This document shows positions 44,917 through 53,649 of a stretch of DNA of 64,000 nucleotides, one piece after another. The translations under genes and the position numbers were made by a program. Origin of the DNA: Roseburia faecis (GTDB taxonomy: Bacteria > Bacillota > Clostridia > Lachnospirales > Lachnospiraceae); the NCBI RefSeq assembly GCF_001406815.1, contig NZ_CVRR01000019.1, positions 186,001 through 250,000 of the forward strand, in the 5' to 3' direction. The notes beneath the pieces are model-generated. The model searched no databases. It was not told where the DNA came from and saw only the letters and a program-made list of their open reading frames with translations. Positions within the stretch are counted from its first letter, which is position 1. Each line of letters begins with the position of its first letter.

Positions 44917-45115
44917 ATTTTTCTCCAAGATTTTCCACAGATCCATCTGCATTCATCATGTCAATATTGTTAAGCTGATTGCGCAGATTTGCCTTTACCG
45001 AAGCGACATATTCCTGACGCAGCAGTGCCTGTTCCTTCTTTTCTTCTTCGCTCAATCCTTCTGCTTTGGATTTTTTGTATAATTCATTGATGCGTGCAAT
45101 TTTTTCGTTTGTCAT
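44891..45115 (-). CDS. DUF896 family protein (YnzC-like)
   Basis: A 74-residue protein of the DUF896/UPF0291 family, which includes Bacillus YnzC. It has the typical helical hairpin: IARINELYKKSKAEGLSEEE followed by QALLRQEYVASVKANLRNQL. Family members are small helical proteins of unknown role. It starts at the proB stop (one-base overlap) and is followed by the folate gene, so it is translated within the proline operon. Confidence 0.95.
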   Translation of the reverse strand: MTNEKIARINELYKKSKAEGLSEEEKKEQALLRQEYVASVKANLRNQLNNIDMMNADGSVENLGEKYGSKTTTS

Positions 45116-45954
45116 CAGCCTATCGTCTCCATAATATAATTTGCAAGGTTAAAGTTTGCATTTTCATTAGCCGTAAATAACGTTCCCACATAATCATTTT
45201 CGAAAATATCCTGCAGGATGCGGACATCCCCGCCATTTGCAATGATCATATCCGTTCCGGATAATGTTGCAATCTTTGCTGCGGCAAGTTTTGTTGCCAT
45301 CCCGCCGGTTCCGACATTGCTGCCTGTAGATTCTTTTGCCATTCCATAAATGTTTTCATCAATAGCATCCACGACTTTAAGCAGCCTTGCCTCCGGGTTT
45401 TTGTGCGGATCATCTGTATAAAGTCCGTCAATATCGGAAAGCAGGATCAAAAGATCTGCCCCCACCATGGAAGCGACCAGTGCCGACAGCGTATCATTGT
45501 CACCAAACTGCATCTCATAGGTACTGACCGTATCGTTCTCATTCACGACCGGAATCACCCCGAGATGGAACAGTTCGTCAAATGTATTCTTTGCATTCGC
45601 ACGGGATACCGGATTTACCATTGTATTTTTTGTCAGCAGAATCTGCCCTGCGGTCTGTGAATATTCCGCAAACAGTTTCTGGTAAACCATCATCAGTTTT
45701 GCCTGTCCCACAGCCGCACACGCCTGCTTTACCGATGTCTCGGACGGACGTTCCTTCACGCCCATGGCAGCCCTTCCCACGGCAATCGCACCGGAGCTTA
45801 CCAGACAGACATCCATTCCCTGATTGTGCAGATCACTCAGCTGCCTGACCAGGTGTTCCATTTTGGCAAGATTTAAACGGCCGGTCTCTGCGTGCGTCAG
45901 AGAGGAAGAACCGATTTTGATCACAATACGTTTATAATTCAGTTTACTGTCCAT
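45115..45954 (-). CDS. proB: Glutamate 5-kinase, short form
   Basis: First enzyme of proline synthesis, phosphorylating glutamate. The 279-residue protein has the kinase core: IVIKIGSSSLTHAETGRL (about 11-28), VSSGAIAVGRAAMG (about 54-67), VNENDTVSTYEMQFGDNDTLSALVA (seen as NENDTVSTYEMQFGDNDTLS), and GTGGMATKLAAAKIA (about 215-229). The C-terminal PUA domain of the roughly 370-residue enzymes is absent; such short forms occur in Firmicutes. It is first of the proB-DUF896-folate-proA run. Confidence 0.95.
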   Translation of the reverse strand: MDSKLNYKRIVIKIGSSSLTHAETGRLNLAKMEHLVRQLSDLHNQGMDVCLVSSGAIAVGRAAMGVKERPSETSVKQACAAVGQAKLMMVYQKLFAEYSQTAGQILLTKNTMVNPVSRANAKNTFDELFHLGVIPVVNENDTVSTYEMQFGDNDTLSALVASMVGADLLILLSDIDGLYTDDPHKNPEARLLKVVDAIDENIYGMAKESTGSNVGTGGMATKLAAAKIATLSGTDMIIANGGDVRILQDIFENDYVGTLFTANENANFNLANYIMETIG

Positions 45955-45999
45955 TGTACTTTATTCCTCGATTTTCTTTACTTATGCATACCTTTAAAT

Positions 46000-46028
46000 A
46001 CTTTACCATATCTTCCGAAAAAAAACAA
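46000..46028 (-). promoter_or_regulatory. Candidate promoter of the proB operon
   Basis: Minus-strand TTGTTT, 17 bases, TAAAGT upstream of proB. The -10 box is a weak match, so this is tentative. Confidence 0.4.
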
Positions 46029-46034
46029 CAAAGC

Positions 46035-46063
46035 TTGCCGCCTGCCATAAAATGGAGTATATT
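46035..46063 (+). promoter_or_regulatory. Promoter of apbE
   Basis: TTGCCG, 17 bases, TATATT on the plus strand, about 30 bases before GGAGAGG and the apbE start codon. Confidence 0.65.
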
Positions 46064-46095
46064 AATCTGTATAAAATTTTACGGAGAGGATTTTT

Positions 46096-47154
46096 ATGAA
46101 ACAACAAAAATACATCAGATACATTCTGTTGCCAACAACGCTTCTTTGCCTTATTGCATCACTTTTTTGTGGCTGCTCTGCCAATTCCGGGAAAATATCC
46201 AAAACGGGATTTTATTTTGATACGATGATCACGGTTACCCTCTATGGAACCCGTGATGAAAAGATATTGGATGATTGCTTTTCCCTGGCAGGAAACTATG
46301 AAAAGAAACTTTCAAACACCATCACAGACAGTGAAGTTTCAAAGATTAACGAGGCAAACGGCCAGTTTGTGACAGTCAGCAGCGATACCCTCTCCCTGAT
46401 CAAAGATGGTATCCGGTATGGAAAAATCAGTGATGGAACATTTGATATTACCATCGGTACCCTCTCGGATCTGTGGAATTTTTCAGAGATTGCAGAAACC
46501 GCAAAATCCGATGAGAACGAAGTCGATGCATCGGTTGTCCCTTCCCCGGAAAAAATTGAAGCGGCACTGGCACATGTCAACTATAAAAATATTGAGATCA
46601 AAGGAAATCAGGTGCGGTTGAAAGATCCGCAAGCCAAAATTGACCTTGGCGGAATTGCGAAAGGTTTTATTGCGGATGAAATGCGAAGTTTCCTGAACAA
46701 AAAAGGAATCACCTCCGGCGTGATCAGCCTTGGGGGAAATGTCCTGACTCTTGGGAAAAAGGCAGATCACTCTTCCTATACCATTGGTATCCAGAAACCA
46801 TTTTCCGAAACCGGTACGTCACTTGGCACCTTAAACGTATCCGATGCTTCGGTTGTTTCTTCCGGTATTTATGAGCGCTATTACCGGGTCAACGGCAAAC
46901 TGTATCACCATATTTTAGACACCTTGACCGGATATCCGGTCGAGAACCATCTCTATCAGGTAACCATCATCAGTGACATCTCCATGGACGGGGATGCACT
47001 CAGCACAACCTGTTTTTCCCTCGGATTAAAAAAGGGAATGCAGCTGGTGGAACAGACCGATGGCGTGGAAGCCATCTTTGTCTCCGATGACGGAACAATT
47101 ACATGCAGTTCCGGAATCAACCGGGATGATTCCATACAGTTTCATGCCTCCTGA
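46096..47154 (+). CDS. apbE: FAD:protein FMN transferase ApbE (lipoprotein)
   Basis: ApbE attaches FMN to threonines of extracytoplasmic domains such as RnfG and RnfD. The 352-residue protein has an N-terminal hydrophobic signal ending in LFCGC, consistent with a lipoprotein anchored at Cys27, then FYFDTMITVTLYGT, LGGIAKGFIADEM (about 193-205), GVISLGGNVLTLG (about 213-225), HHILDTLTGYP and GDALSTTCFSLG near the C-terminus. It faces the rnf operon across a terminator, so substrate and enzyme are encoded side by side. Confidence 0.95.
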   Translation: MKQQKYIRYILLPTTLLCLIASLFCGCSANSGKISKTGFYFDTMITVTLYGTRDEKILDDCFSLAGNYEKKLSNTITDSEVSKINEANGQFVTVSSDTLSLIKDGIRYGKISDGTFDITIGTLSDLWNFSEIAETAKSDENEVDASVVPSPEKIEAALAHVNYKNIEIKGNQVRLKDPQAKIDLGGIAKGFIADEMRSFLNKKGITSGVISLGGNVLTLGKKADHSSYTIGIQKPFSETGTSLGTLNVSDASVVSSGIYERYYRVNGKLYHHILDTLTGYPVENHLYQVTIISDISMDGDALSTTCFSLGLKKGMQLVEQTDGVEAIFVSDDGTITCSSGINRDDSIQFHAS

Positions 47155-47180
47155 TTTTCGTGTTCTGAAAAACTCTGCAT

Positions 47181-47220
47181 AAAAATACCCCATGCAGGCT
47201 GACCCTGCATGGGGTTATTT
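47181..47220. terminator. Bidirectional terminator between apbE and the rnf operon
   Basis: An 11-bp stem of CCCCATGCAGG with its complement (47188-47198 and 47204-47214), extended by flanking A- and T-rich tracts, sits between the convergent apbE and rnfB genes. Confidence 0.93.
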
Positions 47221-47224
47221 CTTG

Positions 47225-48013
47225 TTATAAAATAATCTTTTTCGGACACTTTTCTGCACAGATTCCGCAGCCTGTACATTTTTCCTGATCGATGTATGCA
47301 ATGTTGTCTACCACATGAATCGCATCGGACGGACAGTTCTTCTCACAGAGATGACAGCCGATACATCCAACGGAACATGCACTCATGACATCCTTGCCCT
47401 TGTCTTTGGAACTGCACTGTACGAGGTGCATTGCCTCATATGGTACAAGTTCAATCAGATGCTTCGGACATGCAGCCACACATTTTCCGCAGGCCTTGCA
47501 GACCTTTGGATCGACTTTTGCAATACCATCTACGACATGGATCGCATCAAACGGACATGCTTTCACACAATTTCCAAATCCCAGACATCCATAATTGCAG
47601 GACTTTGGTCCGCCATTTGGAACAAATGCCATTGCCGCACAATCTTCCACTCCGGTATACTCGTAATCCTGTTTTGCTTTCTCACAGGTTCCGGCACACT
47701 TGACAAAAGCGACTTTTTTTACCGAAGCCCCGGCAGAAACACCCATGATCTCGCCAACCTTTGTGGCAACCGGCTCTCCACCAACCGGACACTGATTGAC
47801 CGGTGCCTCTCCCTTTGCGATTGCCGCAGCAAGTCCGGAACATCCGGCATATCCACAGCCACCACAGTTATTTCCCGGGAGAACTTCTAAGATCGCATCC
47901 TCTCTCGGATCAGTCTCTACCTTGAACTTTTCTCCAGCGATTCCGAGGAAAAATCCAAGAATAATTCCTACGCAGCCGACAACAACAGCTGCGACAATAA
48001 TTCCAGTTATCAT
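47225..48013 (-). CDS. rnfB: Rnf complex subunit B (iron-sulfur protein)
   Basis: RnfB is the ferredoxin-side entry subunit of the Rnf ferredoxin:NAD oxidoreductase. The 262-residue protein has an N-terminal membrane helix (about 3-25), the Fe4S4 motif CGGCGYAGC (about 50-58), and a C-terminal half with several C-x-x-C-x-x-C-x-x-x-C-P clusters (ACPF, CKACGKCVAACPK, CIGCHLCEKNCPS, CTGCGICAEKCPK). It is the last gene of the operon, 14 bases after rnfA. Confidence 0.96.
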   Translation of the reverse strand: MITGIIVAAVVVGCVGIILGFFLGIAGEKFKVETDPREDAILEVLPGNNCGGCGYAGCSGLAAAIAKGEAPVNQCPVGGEPVATKVGEIMGVSAGASVKKVAFVKCAGTCEKAKQDYEYTGVEDCAAMAFVPNGGPKSCNYGCLGFGNCVKACPFDAIHVVDGIAKVDPKVCKACGKCVAACPKHLIELVPYEAMHLVQCSSKDKGKDVMSACSVGCIGCHLCEKNCPSDAIHVVDNIAYIDQEKCTGCGICAEKCPKKIIL

Positions 48014-48027
48014 ACGTCTTTTCCCTC

Positions 48028-48633
48028 CTAAATCATTCCTGAGAATCCCATAAAGGCAATGGACATCAGGCAGGCAGTGATCAGAACAATCGCTGTACCC
48101 CTAAATGTCTTCGGGATATCATTGTACTCAATTTTTTCACGGATTCCCGCCATCAATACGATTGCGATAAAGAAACCAAATGCTGTGGAAAATCCGTAAA
48201 CAACACCCTCTAAGAGATTGTAATCATAAGTAACACAGTTTAAGGCTACACCAAGTACCGCACAGTTTGTAGTAATCAGCGGCAGGTAAACACCCAGTGA
48301 CTGATACAGTGATGGCATGCTCTTCTTTAAAAACATTTCTACAAACTGTACCAGTGCTGCAATAACCAGAATAAATACAATGGTCTTTAAATAGGTCAGA
48401 TCAATTCCCTTTTTCACGAGAAACGGATTGGCCAGAATAAATTTATAGATCAGTCCGGTAATGAAAGAAGAGATCGTAATAACGAAAATTACGGCGCCTC
48501 CCATACCAGCAGCTGTCTCTGTTTTCTTGGATACACCAAGGAACGGACAGATACCAAGGAACTGACTCAATACTACGTTGTTTACGATCGCAGAACCTAC
48601 CGCGATCAAAACCAGTTCAGCTAATGTACTCAT
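48028..48633 (-). CDS. rnfA: Rnf complex subunit A
   Basis: An integral membrane subunit of 201 residues with six hydrophobic helices. Conserved features are the NNVVLSQFLGICPFLGVSKK segment (about 18-37) and TTNCAVLGVALNCV (about 106-119), whose cysteines bind the membrane [2Fe-2S] centre shared with RnfE. GGAGGG-type site precedes the ATG. It lies 15 bases after rnfE. Confidence 0.97.
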   Translation of the reverse strand: MSTLAELVLIAVGSAIVNNVVLSQFLGICPFLGVSKKTETAAGMGGAVIFVITISSFITGLIYKFILANPFLVKKGIDLTYLKTIVFILVIAALVQFVEMFLKKSMPSLYQSLGVYLPLITTNCAVLGVALNCVTYDYNLLEGVVYGFSTAFGFFIAIVLMAGIREKIEYNDIPKTFRGTAIVLITACLMSIAFMGFSGMI

Positions 48634-48648
48634 CGTCTCTCTCCCTCC

Positions 48649-49368
48649 TTATGCCTGTTCCTGATCAGAAGCTCCTGCACTCTTTCCTGTACAAAGTGCG
48701 GACTGACCACAGTGTGCACAGTCTCCGGATAAACATCCTGCCGGCTCTGCAAGCGGTTTGCCCTTTGCTTCCATCTTTTTACGGATAATATTCATTCCGG
48801 CTACAAGGAATGCCAATACAAGGAATGCTCCCGGTGCCATGATGAAAATCGTGATCGGAGTAAATCCTTTGATTGCGGAAAGGAACGGAAGTCCGAAAAA
48901 GGTTCCGGCACCAAGGATCTCACGGATCAGTCCGATGATGGTCAGACCCATGGTAAATCCAAGTCCCATACCGATTCCATCAAAAATAGATTCGATTGGT
49001 CCATTCTTGGATGCATAGCTTTCTGCACGGCCAAGAATGATACAGTTTACAACGATCAGCGGAATATACACACCAAGTGCCTTGGAAAGGCTTGGAAGAT
49101 ATGCCTGCATCAGAAACTGTACGACCGTAACAAGTGATGCAACAATCACGATATAGGCCGGCATACGCACGCCGTTTGGAATCACCTTACGGAACAGTGA
49201 AATCAAAAGGTTGGAAAATACCAGTACCACAAGGGTAGAAAGTCCCATACCAAGTCCGTTGATCGCTGAAGATGTAACCGCAAGTGTCGGACACATACCA
49301 AGCATCAGGACAAAGGTAGGATTCTCTTTGATCACACCATTGTACAAACGTTCTACATACTTGTTCAT
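48649..49368 (-). CDS. rnfE: Rnf complex subunit E with cysteine-rich C-terminal tail
   Basis: A homologue of RnfA that forms the inverted half of the membrane pair. The 239-residue protein has six membrane helices, the LMLGMCPTLAVT (about 21-32) and VVNCIILGRAE (about 100-110) cysteine motifs. After the last helix there is a cytoplasmic tail of about 30 residues with four cysteines at 212, 217, 220 and 226 (C-x4-C-x2-C-x5-C), beyond the length of the usual RnfE. The ATG overlaps the rnfG stop by one base. Confidence 0.95.
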   Translation of the reverse strand: MNKYVERLYNGVIKENPTFVLMLGMCPTLAVTSSAINGLGMGLSTLVVLVFSNLLISLFRKVIPNGVRMPAYIVIVASLVTVVQFLMQAYLPSLSKALGVYIPLIVVNCIILGRAESYASKNGPIESIFDGIGMGLGFTMGLTIIGLIREILGAGTFFGLPFLSAIKGFTPITIFIMAPGAFLVLAFLVAGMNIIRKKMEAKGKPLAEPAGCLSGDCAHCGQSALCTGKSAGASDQEQA

Positions 49369-49973
49369 TACTGAGCACCTCCTAACGCATTCTGGAAGTA
49401 ATAGATGGCTGCATTACAGCCATTTGCCATTGCCTTTGAAGTAATGGTAGATCCGGTAATTGCCTCAATCTGATCATCCGATGCCGGTTTTTGTTTTACA
49501 ACCGTAAACTTGTCTACCGTTTTGTTTTCAAACTGGCTGTAGAAATCTTCCTCTTCTGCTTTCATACCAAGTCCCGGTGTCTCGGAAATATCGGTAATCG
49601 AATATCCGTTGACGGTTCCATCATTTTTGATACCAACGGAAAATGTAATACTTCCCTGGCTTCCGTCTTTCGCGGTAACGGTAATGACATATCCCAGTGC
49701 ATTGCCATCTTTATCTACGGCCTGCTCGACATCGTCAATCGTATCGTCATATCCTGCATCTGCAACCATTTTGTCTGCGGCATCCGCATCATACTCCTGC
49801 TGGTTGAACCCAGAGGCATCCGCAAACACTGCCTGATACGCTTCTTTTTTGGTCTGCTCGTTGGCTTTGTCAATCGGAGCCTTTGTAATTCCATATACCG
49901 CCCCTAAAATCACGCCGATCACAAGGGTAAAGGCTGTCAAAACCAAAGCGTCATGTATAATCTGTTTATTCAT
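49368..49973 (-). CDS. rnfG: Rnf complex subunit G (covalent FMN protein)
   Basis: A membrane-anchored subunit with one helix (about 9-30) and an FMN-binding domain. The 201-residue protein carries TGSTIT (residues 173-178), the site where ApbE attaches FMN, probably to Thr176. The start at 49973 gives MNKQIIHDALVLT with GGAGG 9 bases upstream; the longer in-frame reading overlaps rnfD. It overlaps rnfD by 8 bases and rnfE by one. Confidence 0.94.
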   Translation of the reverse strand: MNKQIIHDALVLTAFTLVIGVILGAVYGITKAPIDKANEQTKKEAYQAVFADASGFNQQEYDADAADKMVADAGYDDTIDDVEQAVDKDGNALGYVITVTAKDGSQGSITFSVGIKNDGTVNGYSITDISETPGLGMKAEEEDFYSQFENKTVDKFTVVKQKPASDDQIEAITGSTITSKAMANGCNAAIYYFQNALGGAQ

Positions 49974-50922
49974 TCTTCTTTGCCTCCTTTGCCAGTCCAA
50001 AAGCTCTCGGAATTGTAAACTTCTCAATAATCGGTACTAAAATATTGCTCAGGATGATTGCAAAAGAAACACCCTCTGCATTTGCTCCGAAACAGCGGAA
50101 AATACCGGTTAACAGACCACAGCAGATACCGTAAATAATCTGACCGCCCGGTGTAATCGGTGAAGTCACATAATCGGTTGCCATAAAGAATGCACCAAGC
50201 ATCAGACCACCACCGCACAGTTCTGCAACCAGATAATTGGCATTCATCGGTTCCTTGCCAAAGATCAGCATAAATACCGCAAATGTAATCAGGTAAGCAG
50301 CCGGAATCCGTAATGTGATAACGCCCAGAAGAATCAGGATCATCGCACCAATCAGGATTGCGATCACGGATGTCTCACCGATGGTTCCCGGAATCTTTCC
50401 GGTCAGCATATCCATGACATTGATGGAAGAAAGTCCTTCATTTCTGATCATGGCAAGCGGTGTTGCCCCGGAATATGCCTCAAACTTAGAACTCTTGAAA
50501 TTTGTCATGTCTGCGGCAAAGGCAATCAGCAGAAAACATCTTCCACCCAGTGCCGGGTTCATGAAGTTTTGTCCCAGTCCGCCAAACATCATCTTTACAA
50601 TGACAATGGCAAATACACTGCCAATCACAGCCTCCCACCATGGAAGTCCTGCCGGCAGGTTCAGTGCCAGAAGAAGTCCGGTGACAACCGCACTCAGATC
50701 CGGCAGGCTGTTTTTTTTATGTACGATCTTATCAAAAATCCATTCGGAAGCCAGACAGCTTGCGATGGTAACTAAAATCAAAAGTAATGCATGCATTCCA
50801 AAATTCCAGATACCAAACAGGGTTGCCGGCAGCAACGCGATGATCACATACAGCATAACTCTGCTTGTGGAGTCCTTGGCACGCACATGTGGTGAAGACG
50901 AAACCTGATATTTCTCACTCAC
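49966..50922 (-). CDS. rnfD: Rnf complex subunit D (covalent FMN protein)
   Basis: A polytopic subunit thought to carry ions and electrons across the membrane. The 318-residue protein has about nine or ten helices, the NFMNPALGGRCFLL segment (about 119-132) and the flavinylation motif SGATPLAM (Thr154). It is 19 bases after rnfC. Related to NqrB. Confidence 0.96.
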   Translation of the reverse strand: MSEKYQVSSSPHVRAKDSTSRVMLYVIIALLPATLFGIWNFGMHALLLILVTIASCLASEWIFDKIVHKKNSLPDLSAVVTGLLLALNLPAGLPWWEAVIGSVFAIVIVKMMFGGLGQNFMNPALGGRCFLLIAFAADMTNFKSSKFEAYSGATPLAMIRNEGLSSINVMDMLTGKIPGTIGETSVIAILIGAMILILLGVITLRIPAAYLITFAVFMLIFGKEPMNANYLVAELCGGGLMLGAFFMATDYVTSPITPGGQIIYGICCGLLTGIFRCFGANAEGVSFAIILSNILVPIIEKFTIPRAFGLAKEAKKNE

Positions 50923-50941
50923 AACAATCCACCTCTTTCTC

Positions 50942-52264
50942 TTATTTTTTCTTTCTCTTATCTGCTAATACGAGTTTCTTCATTGTCTTGACGGACTGTG
51001 CCACCTGCCTGCGGGAAGGACATACATAACTGCAGCTTCCGCACTCGATGCACTCTAATCCATGCCAGCGTTCAAACTCATCCTTTTGTCCGTGCTCACT
51101 GAACTTTGCAAGCCTGCTTGGAATCAGTTTTTCCGGACACGCTTCCACACACCGGCCACAGCTGATGCATGCGAGCGGTTCAAACTCTGCCACCTCATCT
51201 TTTCCAAGACATAACAGAGAAGAAGTCGTCTTTGTGGTAGGAACATCCAGTCCAAAAATGGCAAATCCCATCATAGGACCGCCGGATACCAGTTTCTGTG
51301 GCTGTACTTTAAATCCTCCGGCAGCTTCCACCAGCTGCTCGTATGGTGTACCCATACTGTACAAAAAGTTTGACGGGGTGGTAATTGCGTCTCCGGTGAT
51401 TGTAGCAATTCGCTTCATCACAGGCACTCCATCTTTTACTGCATGCTTGATTGCAATCATGGTTTCTACGTTGTCCACGATACAGCCTGCATCTGCAGGA
51501 AGCATTTTGGAATTGATTTCGCGTCCGGTCACTGCGTAGATCAGCTGACGCTCTCCTCCCTGCGGATACTTTGTCAGCAATTCACAGACCTCCATCCGGG
51601 GCTCATCCTTAATCAGTTCCTTTAGTTTTGCAATTGCATCCGGTTTGTTATTTTCGACGCCAAACACACCTTTTGCATGGTCAAACAGCTGCAGTATGAT
51701 CTTCATACCTGCAACCAGATCTTCCGGAGTTTCGATCATTCTGCGGTAATCTGCAGTCAGATATGGCTCGCATTCCGCGCAGTTTGCAATGATATACTCG
51801 ATTTTTCCCGGCTCTTTCGGAGACAGTTTTACATGTGTCGGGAAACCTGCGCCTCCCATACCAACCACACCGGCCTCCTTAATCCGTTCAATGATTTTCT
51901 CCCTGGATAAGGATGTCACATCATCCACCGGTGAATACTCACACTCCGTAAACTGATCGTCACTCTCGATTACAATGGAATTCACCATATCACCGACTGC
52001 CACACGCCGTGGTTCAATTTTCTTCACTGTACCGGATACCGAAGAATAAATCGGAGAAGATACAAAGCCGCCGGCTTCTGCAATCTTCTGCCCTTTCTTT
52101 ACGCTATCCCCTACAGCGACAATTGGAGTGGCTGGTGCACCAATATGCTGTGACAATGGAAAAACCAGTTCTCCTTTGGGTAGAACTTCTTTGATTGGCG
52201 CATCCTTGGCAAGTTCTTTGCCTTCATAGGGATGTACGCCGCCTATAAATGTTTTCAAACCCAT
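50942..52264 (-). CDS. rnfC: Rnf complex subunit C (NADH-side iron-sulfur/flavoprotein)
   Basis: RnfC is the peripheral NADH-oxidising subunit. The 440-residue protein begins with a biotinyl/lipoyl-like domain (VLPKGELVFPLSQHIGAPATP), contains the NuoF-like Rossmann region (GMGGAGFPTHVKL, about 135-147) and the glycine-rich YPQGGERQLIYAVTGRE, and ends with two clusters: CISCGRCVEACP and CIECGSCSYVCPS (about 367-415). It is the first gene of rnfCDGEAB. Confidence 0.96.
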   Translation of the reverse strand: MGLKTFIGGVHPYEGKELAKDAPIKEVLPKGELVFPLSQHIGAPATPIVAVGDSVKKGQKIAEAGGFVSSPIYSSVSGTVKKIEPRRVAVGDMVNSIVIESDDQFTECEYSPVDDVTSLSREKIIERIKEAGVVGMGGAGFPTHVKLSPKEPGKIEYIIANCAECEPYLTADYRRMIETPEDLVAGMKIILQLFDHAKGVFGVENNKPDAIAKLKELIKDEPRMEVCELLTKYPQGGERQLIYAVTGREINSKMLPADAGCIVDNVETMIAIKHAVKDGVPVMKRIATITGDAITTPSNFLYSMGTPYEQLVEAAGGFKVQPQKLVSGGPMMGFAIFGLDVPTTKTTSSLLCLGKDEVAEFEPLACISCGRCVEACPEKLIPSRLAKFSEHGQKDEFERWHGLECIECGSCSYVCPSRRQVAQSVKTMKKLVLADKRKKK

Positions 52265-52328
52265 CCTTGTGCCCTCTTTCCTTATTTTTTTGTCTAAACC
52301 ATATAGTTTATAACATAATTCACATTAA

Positions 52329-52358
52329 ATTATAGCACTTTTTAACCATATATGTAGT
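52329..52358 (-). promoter_or_regulatory. Extended -10 promoter of the rnf operon
   Basis: The minus strand has TGCTATAAT (extended -10) with a poor -35 (ACTACA, 18-base spacer) about 65 bases upstream of rnfC. The surrounding 219-base intergenic region is very AT-rich and also holds the yprB promoter. Low match of -35 leaves it tentative. Confidence 0.5.
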
Positions 52359-52410
52359 AAAATTTTTAATTTTTTCTGAATATTTTGTATTCTTTTTAAT
52401 ACAAAGAAAC

Positions 52411-52439
52411 ATGACGAAAAATGAGATTTATGGTATAAT
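52411..52439 (+). promoter_or_regulatory. Promoter of the YprB-like nuclease gene
   Basis: ATGACG, 17 bases, TATAAT on the plus strand, with an extended -10 (TGG before TATAAT), about 45 bases before the start codon. Confidence 0.7.
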
Positions 52440-52483
52440 CCAGACACACAGACAAAATCCAAACATTATATAAAGGAGAATTT

Positions 52484-53584
52484 ATGAAAACGTTTCATGA
52501 AGAAATCCCCGATCTCTGTCAGGACGCTCTCACCGACCAGCTTTTTGATGAACACTCTATATTTTTTGACATAGAAACTACCGGGTTTTCACCTGCAGCT
52601 TCCACACTCTATATGATTGGATGTGCCAGACGCAAAAGCAACCGGATCTGTATTGACCAGTTTTTTGCTGAAAAACCGGAAGAAGAAGCTGAAATCCTCG
52701 CCGCATTTTTTCAGATGCTGTCACCATATACCACCATCATTACGTTTAACGGTGTGGGATTCGACATTCCTTACCTGAAGGCAAAAGCAGACCATTATAA
52801 GTTTCCGGAACATTTTCGGGATTTTGAATACCTGGATATATTTAAATCGGTTTCTTCGATCAAATTTTTATTGAAACTGGAAAACTATAAGCAAAAAACC
52901 ATAGAATCCTTTCTGGGTCTTAAAAGAGAAGACGAAAAGACGGGAGAGGATCTGATCCATGTATATTTCACGCATGTGAAACATCCGACAGAAGAAACGA
53001 TGCATCTTCTTCGTATTCATAATTACGAAGATGTTCTGCACATGATTGATCTGCTCTCTGTTTTATCTTATCTGGAAGTATTAAACGGTCAGTACACCAT
53101 CCTCTCCCACCGGATCGACCATTACCACACATATGACGGAACCGAAGGGGAGGAATGGATCATCACCATGCAAAACGACTATCCCGTTCCGCGCCAGCTT
53201 TCCTGTAAACAGGATTGTTTTTATCTGATGATCGGAAAAAACCGCACTTCTCTTCGTATTCCGGTCTACGAAGGTGAACTGCATTATTTTTATTCCAATT
53301 ACAGGGATTACTATTATCTGAAAAAAGAAGATATGGCAATACACAAAAGTGTTGCCTCATTTGTAGACAAAGAATACCGGGAAAATGCAAAAGCAAGTAA
53401 CTGTTATACGCGCAAATCCGGCAAATTTCTTCCGCAATACAACAATGTTATGCAACCGGAGTTCCGTAAAGAGTATAAGGATAAAATCAGTTATTTTGAG
53501 ATGACGGATGATTTTTGTACCTCTGATATCATGTTGCGCCGCTATATTGATCACATCTTAAAAAATATGATGGGAAAAAAATAA
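52484..53584 (+). CDS. Ribonuclease H-like (YprB family) exonuclease
   Basis: A 366-residue protein with a DEDD-type exonuclease fold. The metal-binding motifs are FFDIETTGFSP (about 27-37, D-x-E), TFNGVGFDIPYLKAKA (about 87-102) and a third near RIHNYEDVLHMIDLL (about 176-190). The C-terminal third has no recognised domain. Family members (YprB in Bacillus) are not biochemically defined. AAAGGAG precedes the ATG. It ends at a two-way terminator shared with the cheR-like gene. Confidence 0.85.
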   Translation: MKTFHEEIPDLCQDALTDQLFDEHSIFFDIETTGFSPAASTLYMIGCARRKSNRICIDQFFAEKPEEEAEILAAFFQMLSPYTTIITFNGVGFDIPYLKAKADHYKFPEHFRDFEYLDIFKSVSSIKFLLKLENYKQKTIESFLGLKREDEKTGEDLIHVYFTHVKHPTEETMHLLRIHNYEDVLHMIDLLSVLSYLEVLNGQYTILSHRIDHYHTYDGTEGEEWIITMQNDYPVPRQLSCKQDCFYLMIGKNRTSLRIPVYEGELHYFYSNYRDYYYLKKEDMAIHKSVASFVDKEYRENAKASNCYTRKSGKFLPQYNNVMQPEFRKEYKDKISYFEMTDDFCTSDIMLRRYIDHILKNMMGKK

Positions 53585-53598
53585 TAATTTAAGACTGC

Positions 53599-53643
53599 AA
53601 AAATGCATGTTCTTATGTTTCAGGCATAAAAACATGCATTTTT
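53599..53643. terminator. Bidirectional terminator between the YprB-like and CheR genes
   Basis: AAAAATGCATGTT at 53599-53611 pairs with AACATGCATTTTT at 53631-53643, and the interior (TTATG/CATAA) pairs further, giving a long hairpin with A/T-rich arms. It serves both convergent genes. Confidence 0.92.
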
Positions 53644-53649
53644 ATTGGT

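Noticed and set aside
45115-45954. proB truncated because it lacks the PUA domain
   Set aside because: Short glutamate kinases without PUA occur naturally and the kinase core is complete.
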